NCBI GenBank assembly: GCA_963930645.1 | Contig: OZ005653.1 | Coordinates: 211,034,496-211,098,495 of the forward strand | Length of the DNA stretch: 64,000 bases | Direction of reading: 5' to 3' | Source: Salticus scenicus | Lineage: Eukaryota; Arthropoda; Arachnida; Araneae; Salticidae | Shown: in pieces, positions 1 to 11,631 of the stretch | Position numbering within the stretch: the first letter of the stretch is position 1 | Layout: the number at the start of each line of letters is the position of its first letter | Position numbers and translations under genes: made by a program | The notes under the pieces: generated by a model | Told to the model about the DNA's origin: nothing | Database searches by the model: none | Seen by the model: the letters and a program-made list of their open reading frames with translations, nothing else

Positions 1-429
1 ATGACACTTTATAATTTTAAAATAAAATAGTAATATTACAAATCGAACATTTTCTTCTGAATTTTATTTCACAGCATTTTTTTATATACCTCAACTTCAG
101 ATTTTTTTTTTTTTTTTTTAAGTACGGCGGATGGAGCATGCTTGGCATAAAAGCTAATTCAGCATTATATTAAAGGTATTTTCCTATTGATAATTCTGGA
201 CATTTTATTTATTTTTTTATTTTGATGCTGAAGTAGATCAGACATTTTTCGCCAAGGAAAAGATAGAAAGAAATACGCAAGCGAAATGATGATGTCACTC
301 GCCGTTCGTGGATGCAAGAAAAATATTTCCTATGTTAAACGTCCATTGGGTTTTTGTAAAAAATTATTAAAAATCGACGAAAATTATTTCCCGATTTTAA
401 TCCCCATATTTATGTATATATATATGTAT
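1..429. other. Non-coding; Helitron-related scrap
   Basis: No gene. Bases 145-270 (AAAGCTAATTCAG, GCTGAAGTAGATCAGACATT, TTTTCGCCAAGGA) resemble 1370-1470 inside the Helitron, so a fragment of the same family lies here. Confidence 0.5.
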
Positions 430-1019
430 TAGTTATCATGTCCATCCGTTAGATAAAGTTATTTTTGTTGTAAAATTGACAAAGTTTGAATTTTTAATTT
501 CAAAACTCTAGAGAAAAAAACATGGCAAACTTCCATATTCGATTGAAAACACAAACACATCATTTCAAAGGATGATATTTACACAATAAATATCCAAATA
601 ATATACTAATTAAAAGGAAAATGATAAATATTCTATCATAATTTGAAGTCAAATTTGTTTTCAAATGTCTAAATAAAGTATCTGATATAAGATACTAATA
701 TGTTGCAGCGGAATAGATTTGATATCGGTCATCCTTGGCAGAAAAAAAAAAAAAATATCGCCAAATTATTTGGCGAACATAATTTAATTCCTTTCAGAAA
801 TCATGGTTATTTTAACAACTTATATTAAGAGAGTAATGAATAATATGAAACAATATTTCGTACAATGGATATTACGAAAATATACATCTGGCATGTATAT
901 TTTCGTATTACGTTTTTGATCACCAAATACAATAAGCGACAGAGTTTTGAAATTTAAAATTAAAATTTTGTCAGTTTGACAGCAAAATAACTCAATCTAA
1001 CACATGCACATGATAACTA
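430..1019. mobile_element. Inverted-repeat element (arms ~84 bp)
   Basis: TAGTTATCATGT... at 430-513 is matched by its inverted, diverged copy at 936-1019, ending ...CATGATAACTA. Shared words include GTTAGAT, AGTTATTTT, TGACAAA and TTTCAAAACTCT. The interior is AT-rich and non-coding and holds the hairpins at 757-776 and 873-907. It stops one base before the Helitron end at 1021. The superfamily is unclear. Confidence 0.7.
873..907. repeat. 15-bp perfect hairpin
   Basis: TACGAAAATATACAT (873-887) is followed by the loop CTGGC and its exact complement (893-907). A shorter hairpin, TCGCCAAA-TTA-TTTGGCGA, lies at 757-776. Both are inside the 430-1019 element. Confidence 0.8.
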
Positions 1020-1020
1020 A

Positions 1021-2602
1021 TCTATACTAATATTATAAATGCGAAAGTTTGTATGGATGCATGTTACTCAATCACGCCACAACGGCTTAACGGATCTGGG
1101 TGAAATTTTGTACAGAGATAGATAATAGTCTGGAATAAGACATAGGCTACTATTTATACCGGAAAAATGTAAATTTTTAATAAATCTTCTATATAATATA
1201 GATATTTCTTCTATAATAAAGCTTTAAAATAATTTATTTTAATTTTTAATTGTTGCCAAAGAATATTTCACGCGAATAATAATAATAAAAAAAATTATTA
1301 AATATTAAATTTGCTTAGGCACATGACAACATGACGTCATTATCAAAATTAAATAATAAGAAAATGAAAGCTAATTCAGATCTGTATTAAAGAGCTTTAT
1401 TTGTTGATAATCCTGGGTATATTTTTAATTTTAATACTGAAGTAGATAGGACATTTTTCGCCAAGGACTCTATTTTTGTGACAGCAACTTTAAGCCAAGT
1501 AGTCCATAAAAAATATAAACAAATCTGTACATATAAAAGAGTAAACTCACTGATTCACTGACTCAACACTGCCATGACGATTCTGTGGGAAAGAGGGTCA
1601 CAGATTTTAGTGACCAGGTTGGTTTTCGGAGCCTGACCCCCCACTAAGACGGAATTTTGCAAAATACCCCCCTGTCCCCCTTGGGGGGCAGAAGGCATAA
1701 TTCGGCTCCAAATTACTTAACAGTGAAGAAATTGCAGATGGAAAGACCAGACTTGAGTACAAAAAATTTATTTTCTGCGATTTTGGAATTTTGGATTTTT
1801 AAGGGGGGGAGGGTGGGAGGGAAGGGAAAAGGTTTTCGAAAAATGGTACTCAACACACGAGGAAATCGAACTGAACACACACTACAAAGGGATTTTGTGA
1901 AATTCCACCCTACCGCCCTTTGGAGAATGGGGGGCAAAAACATGTATTCATACGTAACGCTGCACTAAATTATCTTAGGTAGGAAACTTTTTATGTAATG
2001 GACGATTATATGTATCTAACTCATAGTATGAAGAGATTTTGCGAAATTCCCTCCTCCTTCCCTCCTTTAAGAGCGGGGGGAGAGATTTAAAAAAAAAAAA
2101 AAAAAAGTTTTAAAGCATAGCTCAGCTTTGAATAATTTCAGGATCTCAATTTTTTTATGTGTCGGTTAGGTATGTGTATGCAACATGCAATATAAAGTAA
2201 TTTTGGAAATTTACTCCCCCCCCCGCCCTTCCCCTTGGGGCGGCGGTGCAAAAGCACATTTTGAAGCTTAAATCCGTCCAAATTACCTAAGAATGCCGAA
2301 TTTTGGTGTGTGGGTGTTAATTAAGTGTGCGAAATATGCACTTTGATGAGATTTTGTAAAACTTTCAATTTTAACCGCGAGGGAGGGGGAGTAAAAAGCA
2401 GGTAAGGGACTGCCGAAGGCATTGGGGCTCCAGACTCGACTGTGACGAGCGGGAATACCGCTACAGAATGTAGCAGGAACTTAAACTTAAGATTTTGACG
2501 GATTTCAATGATTTTTTTTTTTAGATATTTTATTATTAATGATATGCTGTTTTGGGGATTCATTTCAATATAATGGCCAGCGAAGCGGGCAAAGCCTGCT
2601 AG
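1021..2602 (+). mobile_element. Helitron-like element, possibly chimeric
   Basis: The 5' end TCTATACTAATATTATAAAT follows an A at 1020. The 3' end has the hairpin CGAAGCGGGCAAAGCCTGCTAG, with CTAG at 2599-2602, then T. A second 5'-end-like start (TCTGTACATATAAAAGAG..., about 1523), followed by a CACTGATTCACTGACTCA segment, resembles the 5' end of the 10772 copy. The element may therefore join two subfamilies under one 3' end. No Rep/helicase coding is seen. Confidence 0.8.
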
Positions 2603-4049
2603 TTTAAATAAACGAATGAATAAATAGAATAACGTACACACAGTTAATAATTCTAATTGTCTAACAAACCCGTGCAAAATTTTTGCAGTTTCTTCCTTGT
2701 TTTAATTTAAAATTAAAATTTGAAACTCATAAATCTTATAATTAATTTCACTACCCAGTTTAATTTTTTTTTTTTTTTCATCAGAAGCCAAATTAATATT
2801 TTATACCAAATTAATTGTGTGCGATACTGAAATCAAAATCAATTCAAAGAAAGGTTTCAAAGTAAAATTCATGTTTGACGGCCCGCTTTTCTTACTTTTC
2901 AGTGCAGTTTTAGTATAGTATCTCTTTTAAGACTTTAAAAATTTTGATGCCTTTATATTTGTTTACTTTGGCATAACTTAATGTTAAATAAAATTATACT
3001 TTTAAAAAATTAAAGAACACGCTTTTATTGAAATGTGAACTAAAAAGCACAAATTATCTATCTTTATAGTATTATTAAAATGCAAGGTAAGAGAAAATCG
3101 CGTGAGTGACGCACAATATTATTTACATACTTTCAAATCTTTAACAATAATTTAGAATTAAGCAAAAAAACATTAAAAAAAAAATTCCCCTGACTGGGCT
3201 CGAACGTTAGACCTTTAGGTTCGCAGCCCGGAGCTTTACCTCACAGCCACAGCGTTCACGTAGGGTAAGTCTTGTTTTACAATATAGATTTTTTGTTTGC
3301 TCCCAGAGCGGTTACAAACATACATATAAACATACATACAGGTGAAGCTAATAAAAGCGTGAAAAAAAAAAAAAAGTGCTTTTTTTTATTATATTTTTTT
3401 ATTGCGTTTTTGTAGTCGAGTTATGGCAATAGTTTATATTCTGAGTATATCTTTAAAGTATTGGTAGGTTTAAGATGGCACTTGTAAAGATTGTAAAGAT
3501 GCAATATTTAAAATGTATTTTTCTATAAAATTATTGCATCCGGCAAATGTCGTCCTATTTCTCTTTAAATCATTGATCTGAGCCCGCGTATTTAAATATT
3601 GTCTATGTATAAGTATATTTTTATTGTATTTTTATTTCTCTAACTGAAATTTGCTAGTATCACCCAGTGGACAAAACTTGACCACTTTTTTGCAAAGAAA
3701 GGCAAAGCAAAGTTATTACCTTCTCCTAAACGAAATTAAATTGCAACAAAGCTGAGGCAATTGTTTGTCGATATGCACTCAACTCAAACTGAATCAGCAG
3801 AGTTTTACTTAATATATTTCTCTAAGTTTGGTACACTGTAGATGTTGAGCTTTTCCTGAAATGAGAGAAAATCGCAAAGTGGAAGCACCCCTGTTGGGTG
3901 ATATAGCTCAAAAGCTAATCTGCCTCATGTCAAACCATTGTCCAACCAAATATCAAATTCGGTTAAAAATTCAATTGGTTCATAAAGTACAGTGTTTGAA
4001 CTCAAAAAGTCAAATATTTTCTAAAAATGGTCGATTTGAGTTCGGGAAT
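2603..4049. other. Non-coding AT-rich DNA
   Basis: Apart from the tRNA-derived segment at 3185-3250 I see no gene or element. Confidence 0.6.
3185..3250 (-). repeat. tRNA-derived segment (degenerate)
   Basis: On the minus strand GTGGCTGTGAGGTAAAGCTC, then CTGCGAA as an anticodon-like loop and ACGTTCGAGCCC as a B box appear in tRNA order. The stems do not pair well. A SINE head or tRNA pseudogene. Confidence 0.42.
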
Positions 4050-5870
4050 AAGTCTTAAAACGTATAATTTCATCGAAAACCGAAAATCTAAAATTTTTCT
4101 GAATCTTATACTTTCTTCTTATATACGCAGAGGATAGAATAATAAAGCCACTTTAAAAAAAAATAAGTAGTCAATTTCAGTTAATTGAAATTCAAGGAAA
4201 TCTCAAAACATGTAAATTCATCAAAAACCGGAAATCGAAATTTTTTCTGTATCTTCTACTTTCTTATTTTGCATGCAGAAGCTAGCGATAGATCCACTTA
4301 AAAAAAAAATAAATAAGTAGCCAATTTCAATTAATTGAAATGCAAGGAAATCTCAAAACGTGTAAATTCATCGAAAATCGGAAATCGAATTTTTTTCAGT
4401 ATCTTCTACTTGCTTCTTATACATGCAGAAGCTAGCAATAAATCCTCTTTCTTTTTTAAATAAGTAGTCTATTTCAGTTAATTGAAATGCAAGGAAATCT
4501 CAAAAAGTGTAAATTTATCGAAAACCAGAAATCTATGTTTTTTCTGTATCTTCTACCTTCTTTTTATGCATGCAGAAGCTAGTAATATTACCTTGTGAGG
4601 TAAAAGAGTCAAAAGAATGTCGCTGCAGGAAAGTAAGATTGTGGGGCCGAGTTAGGTTAAAAAGACGTAGCCAGTTGTGAAGTGCAGTTTCCACTGAGGC
4701 AGGTTCTAAGTCGTTTCGAGAGGCGCTATTCAGAATCCTTTGATGTGGTGAAGCAGTTGGACCTGGTTTGACGAGGTTCAAAGAGGTTGGTTCAAAGGAG
4801 AAAATGCCTCGTTCTAACCCCCAGCTGAGATAATTGAGGGGCCAGAGGCAGATATCTTTGTCAATTTTGCATGCTTTCCTTTAAAGTAACTGCGCAATCA
4901 GATAAAAAAGGGCTACAACTGATGACAAGACATTTGGCTCTTTGTGTCGGAAGCGTGATTAATTACTTTTTGAACCTTGGTCTAGAACTTCCAGTGGAAA
5001 CCGGCCTTGAAGGAATGCTGATCGGAGATGAAAACACAAAGTCTGAGCCCAGCAGCCAGCACAGCCGATAACGCAATAGATTGCAATTGGGATGAGTTTA
5101 CGCCGGCATGAAGCCACTAAAAGGAAAACAGGACTCACGCAGTTTGCGTAAGGTGCGTGAATGAGATTAGTTATTGGAGTTAGTGAATTGAAGTGAGGAA
5201 GGTTTGCAAGGTAGTTAAACAGCGAAGTGTGTTAAGAGTTTGTGTGGTGTTGGCGGCGTAGATATTATGAGATAGTGTTGTTTGTGGTGGCGTATAGAAG
5301 AGTAGTGATTACAAGACAGAATTCTGAGCGATCTAGTGAAGCGTTATCATTGTGATGTGGATTAAGTAACCTAGCAGATGCGTTCTTATTATTAACGGAG
5401 CTTAGAATCAGTTCTGAGAGCTGGAGAGCCTACTTTTTACAAGCTAATCACAAGTGGGGAGCTGTATTTTTTCTAGTACTTTAATTTATTTATCTGATTA
5501 AGTACTGAGTTTTTTCCACGAGTCTTTCCTTCCAATATTTCAAGTCGAAATAAATTATTCATTTATATTTTAATCTAAAGAGTCTCATAAATTCATATAT
5601 TATATTAAGTTTAAGTTTAAAATGGAGTCTGAGATAGCCGAGATAAGCGCTCAGACCTTACAACCTTTTTAAAAATAAGTAGTCACTTTCAGTTAATTGA
5701 AATGCCAGTAAATGTCAAAACGTGTAAATTCATCGAAAACCGGAAATCAAAAGTTTTCCCAAATCTTATACTTTCATCTTATATATGCAGAAGATATAGT
5801 AATAAATCCATTAAAAAAATAATCATAATAAGTAGTCAATTTCAGTTAACTGGAATGCATTATGTTTTAG
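4050..5870 (+). repeat. ~147-bp tandem array, interrupted by the solo LTR
   Basis: About five units share AAAACGTGTAAATTCATCGA, AACCGGAAATC, TCTTCTACTTTCTT, CATGCAGAAG and AGTAGTC..TTTCAGTTAATTG. Four lie at about 4050-4589 and a fifth at 5667-5870, after the LTR. Confidence 0.85.
4594..5662 (+). mobile_element. Solo LTR of an LTR retrotransposon
   Basis: The 1069-bp segment starts TGTGAGGT and ends ACCTTACA, the TG...CA inverted termini of LTRs. It is flanked by a 4-bp duplication, ACCT (4590-4593 and 5663-5666). It interrupts a tandem repeat that continues on the far side, so the insertion is certain. Base composition is less AT-biased than the flanks. An AATAAA occurs at about 5550, compatible with plus orientation. 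Four-base duplications suit Gypsy or BEL/Pao; no internal coding region is left to decide. A single LTR implies recombination between two LTRs. Confidence 0.82.
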
Positions 5871-5907
5871 TTTGAAAAAAAGTCTTTAAATTAGAGCTGA
5901 CATAAAT

Positions 5908-5908
<1 letters not shown>

Positions 5909-5935
<27 letters not shown>
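5909..5935 (+). repeat. (CA)n microsatellite
   Basis: About 13 CA units followed by an A-run. Confidence 0.95.
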
Positions 5936-5939
<4 letters not shown>

Positions 5940-7937
5940 AGAACTTTCATAAATTACATTTTTTTTTACGTATATTTTCAATAGTATAAACTCTCGACCT
6001 AATTCTCATTCATTCAAATTTCTACCACTCTAATGGCTGTTTTCTCTAAGAATAAAAAAATTGTAGTCGAGAGTATAGTGATGCTACATCTATACAAATT
6101 ACTGTGTCTATGGTTTTACTTGAGTTTTAAGAATTGCCAGATTTAGCAACTTTCTACTTTAGGTATTTTTTAATTCTTATACAGGTAATAAATTTATTTC
6201 CTTTTAAAGTGGGAAAAAATTAATCTTTTTCTTCTTTTTGGCAACATTGTTTTTCCTTTTTAAAATTTTTAAAGTTAAAATGGGTTTTTATTTAATAAAT
6301 TTTGAACTAATTATCTTATTGTTCTAAAAATTACGGCGTTAGATAGATTTTTGCCTGATTGATAAGTATGCCAACTTTTGTAGCGATGGGTGGAACGGTT
6401 TATTTTGTATAACAAATTAAAACCTGATATATCACGACATCCATTTTATAAAAATAAAATCGCATTCCAGAAATTGGGGTTCGTATTCCAGGGTGGTCGT
6501 ACCTGACACCGTTCGCGAGGCATCTTGCTTATTATTATATTTAATTGTTAAACGTTTTTTATTTTATTTTTTTCAACGGGTGATTTATTATCTTTTAAAA
6601 CAGAAATTGAAATTGTGTGTTTATAAAAAATGTTTTTTTGATTAATTAGGTTTTATTAATATCAGTGCAAGATATTTTTTGAAACTGTATGACAATAAAC
6701 AAAATATATCCATACCATTTATTAATTAATTCGCTTAATAATAATAAAACAAACCTGTATTAATTAATCTAAACTCTATCTTTGTCATGATTTATTATCA
6801 TTATATCATTACTATTCCTTACTTAAAAAAATATTCGTGGTATTAAAAAACATCTCTAATGCATTACAAATTAAATAAGTATTCTTTTAATTTACAATAT
6901 TTATTTTAAACAGTATTTTTTCAAATACTTAGGGCCGTATCTCCCTAGGTCATTATAATCTAAATGACTTCGTAATTAATTGATTGATTAATTTTTAAAA
7001 GTTTTTCATTCATGTTTTTATTGTGTTATTTTTTTCATTACATTTAAGCCAGAGGCGTTTTTATATCGATTTTTTTGCTTCCCAATTAACAGTCTAATTA
7101 GGAGTTACAAATACCGTTGATTTAAATTCGACGGAATGAAATTAATGATGGAGTTTTTATAAGTTCGGTGAAGAAATTTCCTAAAATATAAAACTTATTT
7201 GTTCAAATTAGTCATAAAGTTTTTAAAGAATAGTTGTAATATTAAAATGAACTTTTCAAAAAATTTCACAATTAAAAATCCAATCGTATGTTTTAAGTTT
7301 TTTAGTTATTACATTTATAATTTTAATTAATGGCTGATTTTGGAAAAGATAACAAATTACCTTAAAACTCTTGAGTTTCGTATCTTTCAGAAAATATTAT
7401 TTATTATTTATGAAAAATATGGCATTTTTTAATTAGTACAGGAATGAAAAATGTGAATACTTAGGCTTATTTATGTTCTAAACAAAAATTTTTTATTAAA
7501 TTTTGTTTTGCGACAAATATTTAAAATAAATAAATAAAATAAAAGTAAAATAAAAACTAATATGTTGTGGCCATCTCATAATTTTCTTTTATATTTTTCT
7601 ATGTACCAATTCTTTTAAAGTAGGCAACTTTGAAAAGTTTAAACCAAAATATCGATAAAATGTCAGTTTTGTGCCTCACAGTTGACATCTTTATTAAAAA
7701 GGGGAAAAAATCGATGACTTTGTTTCAATTTAGCACGTAAATGTGAATAAACCACTCGTTTCGTAGCTATTGACTCGTTTGTTTTATTTAATTAGTTTCT
7801 TTCTTTCTTTATTTTTGAAAGTTACTTCTATTAAAATTTACATCCCTGGGGCGTTCTCCCCCGCCCCTCCCCAAATAGGTAAAAATGATGCTCCTGCATA
7901 CATAAAATATCCTGGTTGATTATCACTATTTTAAAGT

Positions 7938-7967
7938 CTTTTTTTTTTTTTTTTTTTTTTTTTTTTC
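7938..7967 (+). repeat. Poly-T tract
   Basis: About 29 T. Similar long T or A tracts occur at 8811-8836, 10390-10411, 10543-10571, 15983-16013, 25060-25092 and 63304-63338. Confidence 0.95.
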
Positions 7968-8813
7968 GCAATAATTGGTTAAAAATAATAGTCATTGCAT
8001 ACATTTATAAGACATTTTGTCACATGCTACAACATAAAAAAAAATATGAAAGTAAAAAAAATAAAACTAAAATATAAATAAATAAATAAATAAATAAATA
8101 AACCTACGACCGCACTACCTGTTGAGTGGTCACAACATTTGTTTCATCAATTGGAAAAAATAACTAATTTGATGGAGAAAAATTATACATCCCATCTTTT
8201 ATTACAGTCCTTATAAAATTTTAATTAGTTTATAGATATATAGATAAATATTACAAACTTTTATTTGAAAATTGTATTTATTTTATTATTTAATTTATCA
8301 GATGTTAAGTTCTAAGAATTATTTTGATTTCAGTCGAGTATTTATTTTTATTTTTATTTATTTATTTTTCATTTTAAGGAAAAATATCAGACATTTTTCT
8401 TTCTTTCTTTTCTTTTCTTTTTTTTATTTATATTGATAAATGATATTCGTTAAATTATTTATGTGAATAGTTCCTTCCTTTTACTGAAATTTAAATCATG
8501 GATTTTTTCAGATGTTAATAAACGAAGTAGTAACTTATTATTTTTGTGATATTTTTGATTAGTCATCAAATAAATAGCTGTTTTAAACGTTTACACTTTA
8601 TTTTAAATATTTCCTTTTAATGTATTATTTGAATATTTTTCCATAAAGTATTTGTACAATTAGTAATGTGATTCTTGATATATGGGTGTCATACATTTTG
8701 ACGGAACAGAACAAAATGCATGCTGTTTCTAACATTTCTGTCTTTTCGAGTCAACAAAGAAATCTTTTTCGAACTTAGGCATAGCTTCAGAAGGAATATA
8801 GGTTTGGCATAAA

Positions 8814-8844
<31 letters not shown>

Positions 8845-9088
8845 AAAAGCTTAAAGAACAGAATTTATGGCAAAGGATTTGTTGCACCCAGTTACAATAT
8901 GTCTAGTGAGATTTCAGTATCCAAAATTTTTAAATGGCAAAAAAGCGATAGAATTTGCCATATTTAGTCTCTCAGTAATTTTTAAATAATAATACACAGA
9001 GTATGATTAACAAAAGCACGGATAAAGTTATCTATGAAATCGAACTTGAACTTTTGAAATCACACAATATAATTACAAACACTATATA

Positions 9089-9301
9089 CAGTCGGTAACA
9101 AAAGTCTCCGAACACTAGCAAAAACTCCTATATAAAAAAAATTACAATTAATACTATTTTGTTGAATAAATCCTTGTTGAATCATGTTCTTTGACTAAAA
9201 ACATGACTCGACAAGGATTTATTTAACAAACAAATATTAACTCTATTTTTTTTTTTACATAGGAATTTTTGCTAGTATTCGGATAGTTTTGTTACCGACT
9301 G
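9089..9301. mobile_element. TA-flanked foldback MITE, copy 1
   Basis: The ends CAGTCGGTAACAAAAGT and ACTTTTGTTACCGACTG-like lie between TA dinucleotides (9087-9088 and 9302-9303). Nearly the whole 213 bp folds back on itself around AACATGA. It belongs with the copy at 58433-58656. The TA target suggests mobilisation by a Tc1/mariner transposase. Confidence 0.9.
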
Positions 9302-9460
9302 TACTTTTATTGGATAAATCTGCAAATACATTTGAATAGCATTTTTTTTTGTAATATTTATATAAAAAAGTGAATATCGAATAATTGTAATTCTAAACAA
9401 GGTTTAACGGCGTAATAAAATTAACCGATAGTAGCCATATTATGATAATACAGCCGAACC

Positions 9461-9621
9461 TTGTTAGCGTGGATCTTAAGGGGAATAAAAAATTTGTTCA
9501 TGTTATCAGTAATTCATGCTATCAGTAACGCAAAAACTAATCTTTACTTTGACGGCGATTGTGGAAACATTTCATGTTAAAAGTAATTCACGTTAAGAGT
9601 ATTCACGTTAACAAAGTTAGA
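9461..9621. mobile_element. MITE with CAGCCGAACCTTGTTAGCGTG end, copy 1
   Basis: It starts after TA (9459-9460) with CAGCCGAACCTTGTTAGCGTG. It ends in an imperfect inverted copy, CACGTTAACAAAGTTAGA, before TA. Internal ATGTTATCAGTAATTCATG and GATTGTGGAAACA segments match the copy at 60806-60988. Confidence 0.72.
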
Positions 9622-10222
9622 TAATGAGCAAAGTATAAGTTAAAATAAGAATATCAAAGTCTTATTGTTGATGAAAAATTACACACAATGGTGCTAGTTA
9701 TGACTTTTATAAATTTACAATCATATTTGCTGCACATAGCAACAAAACAGTACCCCAAGACTGGCTAACAGTCAAATAAACTGCGAAAACGTAAGTGCAT
9801 CAAAACAGGGCATAAAAATTTCAAGGCTGGCTAGCAACAAAATGGGAAATTTTCGACTTGTAAGAGGGTCTATCGAGTATCAGTTTCTCTTTCAATATTT
9901 TTTTATATAACGAGCCTCTCAATATTAAAGTGAGGAGAGAGATACCGTATAGAAATTTGGGACCAAACGTTGGTCCCAAATCCATTCAGGGTTAATTGTA
10001 GGTGAAGTTTTATTGATATACTGGTCTCGAATAGAGATAACTAGTTAATGAATAATAATATTACTACATGAAGAGATCATCATATTCATCCTCATTTGCA
10101 CCAGTAAATTATTATTATTATTATTATTATTATTATAAAACTAAAGAGATGATGTTTTTCCAATTATTAAAAGAGACATGAAAATAACGACATCATTTTT
10201 CAGTGTCAAGGTAAAAATCTCA
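9622..10222. other. Non-coding spacer
   Basis: A palindrome, TTTGGGACCAAACGTTGGTCCCAAAT, at 9956-9981, an ATT repeat at 10109-10136 and nothing else recognised. Confidence 0.55.
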
Positions 10223-10539
10223 CCTATATCTGTTTTTTTTCTTTGCGATATAAAGGATTATATGAAATCACGTTTTGCACTCTTCTCTCCCCCTCCTCTC
10301 CCTTGGGAGCCGAATTTCTAAAATTTCAGAAATTGATTTTTAGGAATTTGTATTAGCTATATTTTAGAACAAAAATTTTACGGATATCTTTTTTTTTTTT
10401 TTTTTTTTTTTGAGATTTATAGGATTATGTAAAATCACGTTTTGCTCCTTCCCCCTTTTGGGGGGCGAATATCTAAAATTCCAGAAATTGGTTTTTGGAT
10501 ATTTGTGTTAGCTATATTTTAAAGCAAAAGTTTTATGGA

Positions 10540-10570
<31 letters not shown>

Positions 10571-10759
10571 GAGATGAAGGATTTTGTGAAATCACGTTTT
10601 GCCCTCCCTCCCCCCCACCTTCTTGGGGGCGAATTTTGTAAAATCGCTTCTTAGTCGATGTCTACGTCATAGAAGAAACATTTCCCCCAAATCTCATACT
10701 TCTAGGTCCAGTGGTTTGGGCTGGGCGATGATGAATCACTCACTCACTCACTCACTCAA
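10223..10759 (-). mobile_element. Inverted Helitron 5' fragment, head to head with the next copy
   Basis: Read on the minus strand, this segment repeats the first ~500 bp of the Helitron at 10772. It has GATTCATCATCGCC-like, CTAGACC-like and AAAACGTGATTT words, with pyrimidine-rich runs replacing the G-runs. The first ~30 bases and all of its 3' end are missing. The two copies diverge from a 12-bp spacer, forming a large imperfect palindrome. Confidence 0.78.
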
Positions 10760-11631
10760 GACAAACAATTATCTATATATATAAAATCGTTCTTCCTGAC
10801 TGAGTGGGTGAGGGGGTGATTCATCATCGCCTAGACCAAACCCTTAGACCTAGAAGCATGAAATTTTGTGACAATGTTCTTTCCATGACATAGGCATCCA
10901 CTAAGAAGCCATTTTACAAAATTCGCTCCCCAGGGAGGGGAGGGGGGGGGGGGGGGCAAAACGTGATTTCACAAAATCCTTCATATCTCAAACAAAAAAA
11001 AACAGATATGCGTAAAATTTTTGCTTTAAAATATAGCTAACACAAATGTCTAAAAACCAATTTCTGGAATTTTCAAAATTCAGTCCCCAAGGGGGTTGGG
11101 GGGGGGGGGGCAAAACGTGATTTCACATGCGTAAAATGTGATTTCGTATAATCCTATATATCTCAAACAAAAAAATAGATAAACATGAAATTTTTGCTCT
11201 AAAATATAGCTAATGCAACTATCTAAAAACTAATTTCTGGAATTTTAGAAATTGAGCCCCCAGGTGGGGCAGCAGGGGGGGGGTTACGGAGCAAAAACAA
11301 ATAGAAATGCAGTTAGGCCGTTCAAAATTGGTACAGATAAGTTTTAAAGGCCTGAAAGTTGAATGGGGATATTTTCGATTGTGTAAAGTTATTAGGAGGG
11401 GCGAGAAGGGGGGAGGGGAGGGGGGGGGGCAAAAAAATAAAAATAGTGTCAGATCGTTCAAAATTGGTACATAGAAGTTTTCGATACTTACAAATCGATT
11501 GCGGATATTTTTGAATTTGTAAAATTATTAGGAGGTGCGGGAAGGGTGTGGAGCGGTAAGGGGGGGGGCTATGGGCAAAAACAAATAGAAATACAGTTAG
11601 GGCATTCAAAATTGGTACAGATAGGTTTTAA

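Larger units (their letters stand above)
5871..9088. other. Non-coding AT-rich DNA
   Basis: Holds (CA)n, T-tracts and AAATA repeats (8070-8102). No coding frame, TIR or tandem array that I can support. Confidence 0.6.

Noticed and set aside
2321..2677. 118-codon minus-strand frame
   Set aside because: It crosses the Helitron 3' terminus, so it mixes element and flank; no domain seen.
4050..5870. CRISPR-like spacing of ~147-bp repeats
   Set aside because: The repeats are long, contiguous and without unique spacers, in a eukaryotic genome; an ordinary tandem array.
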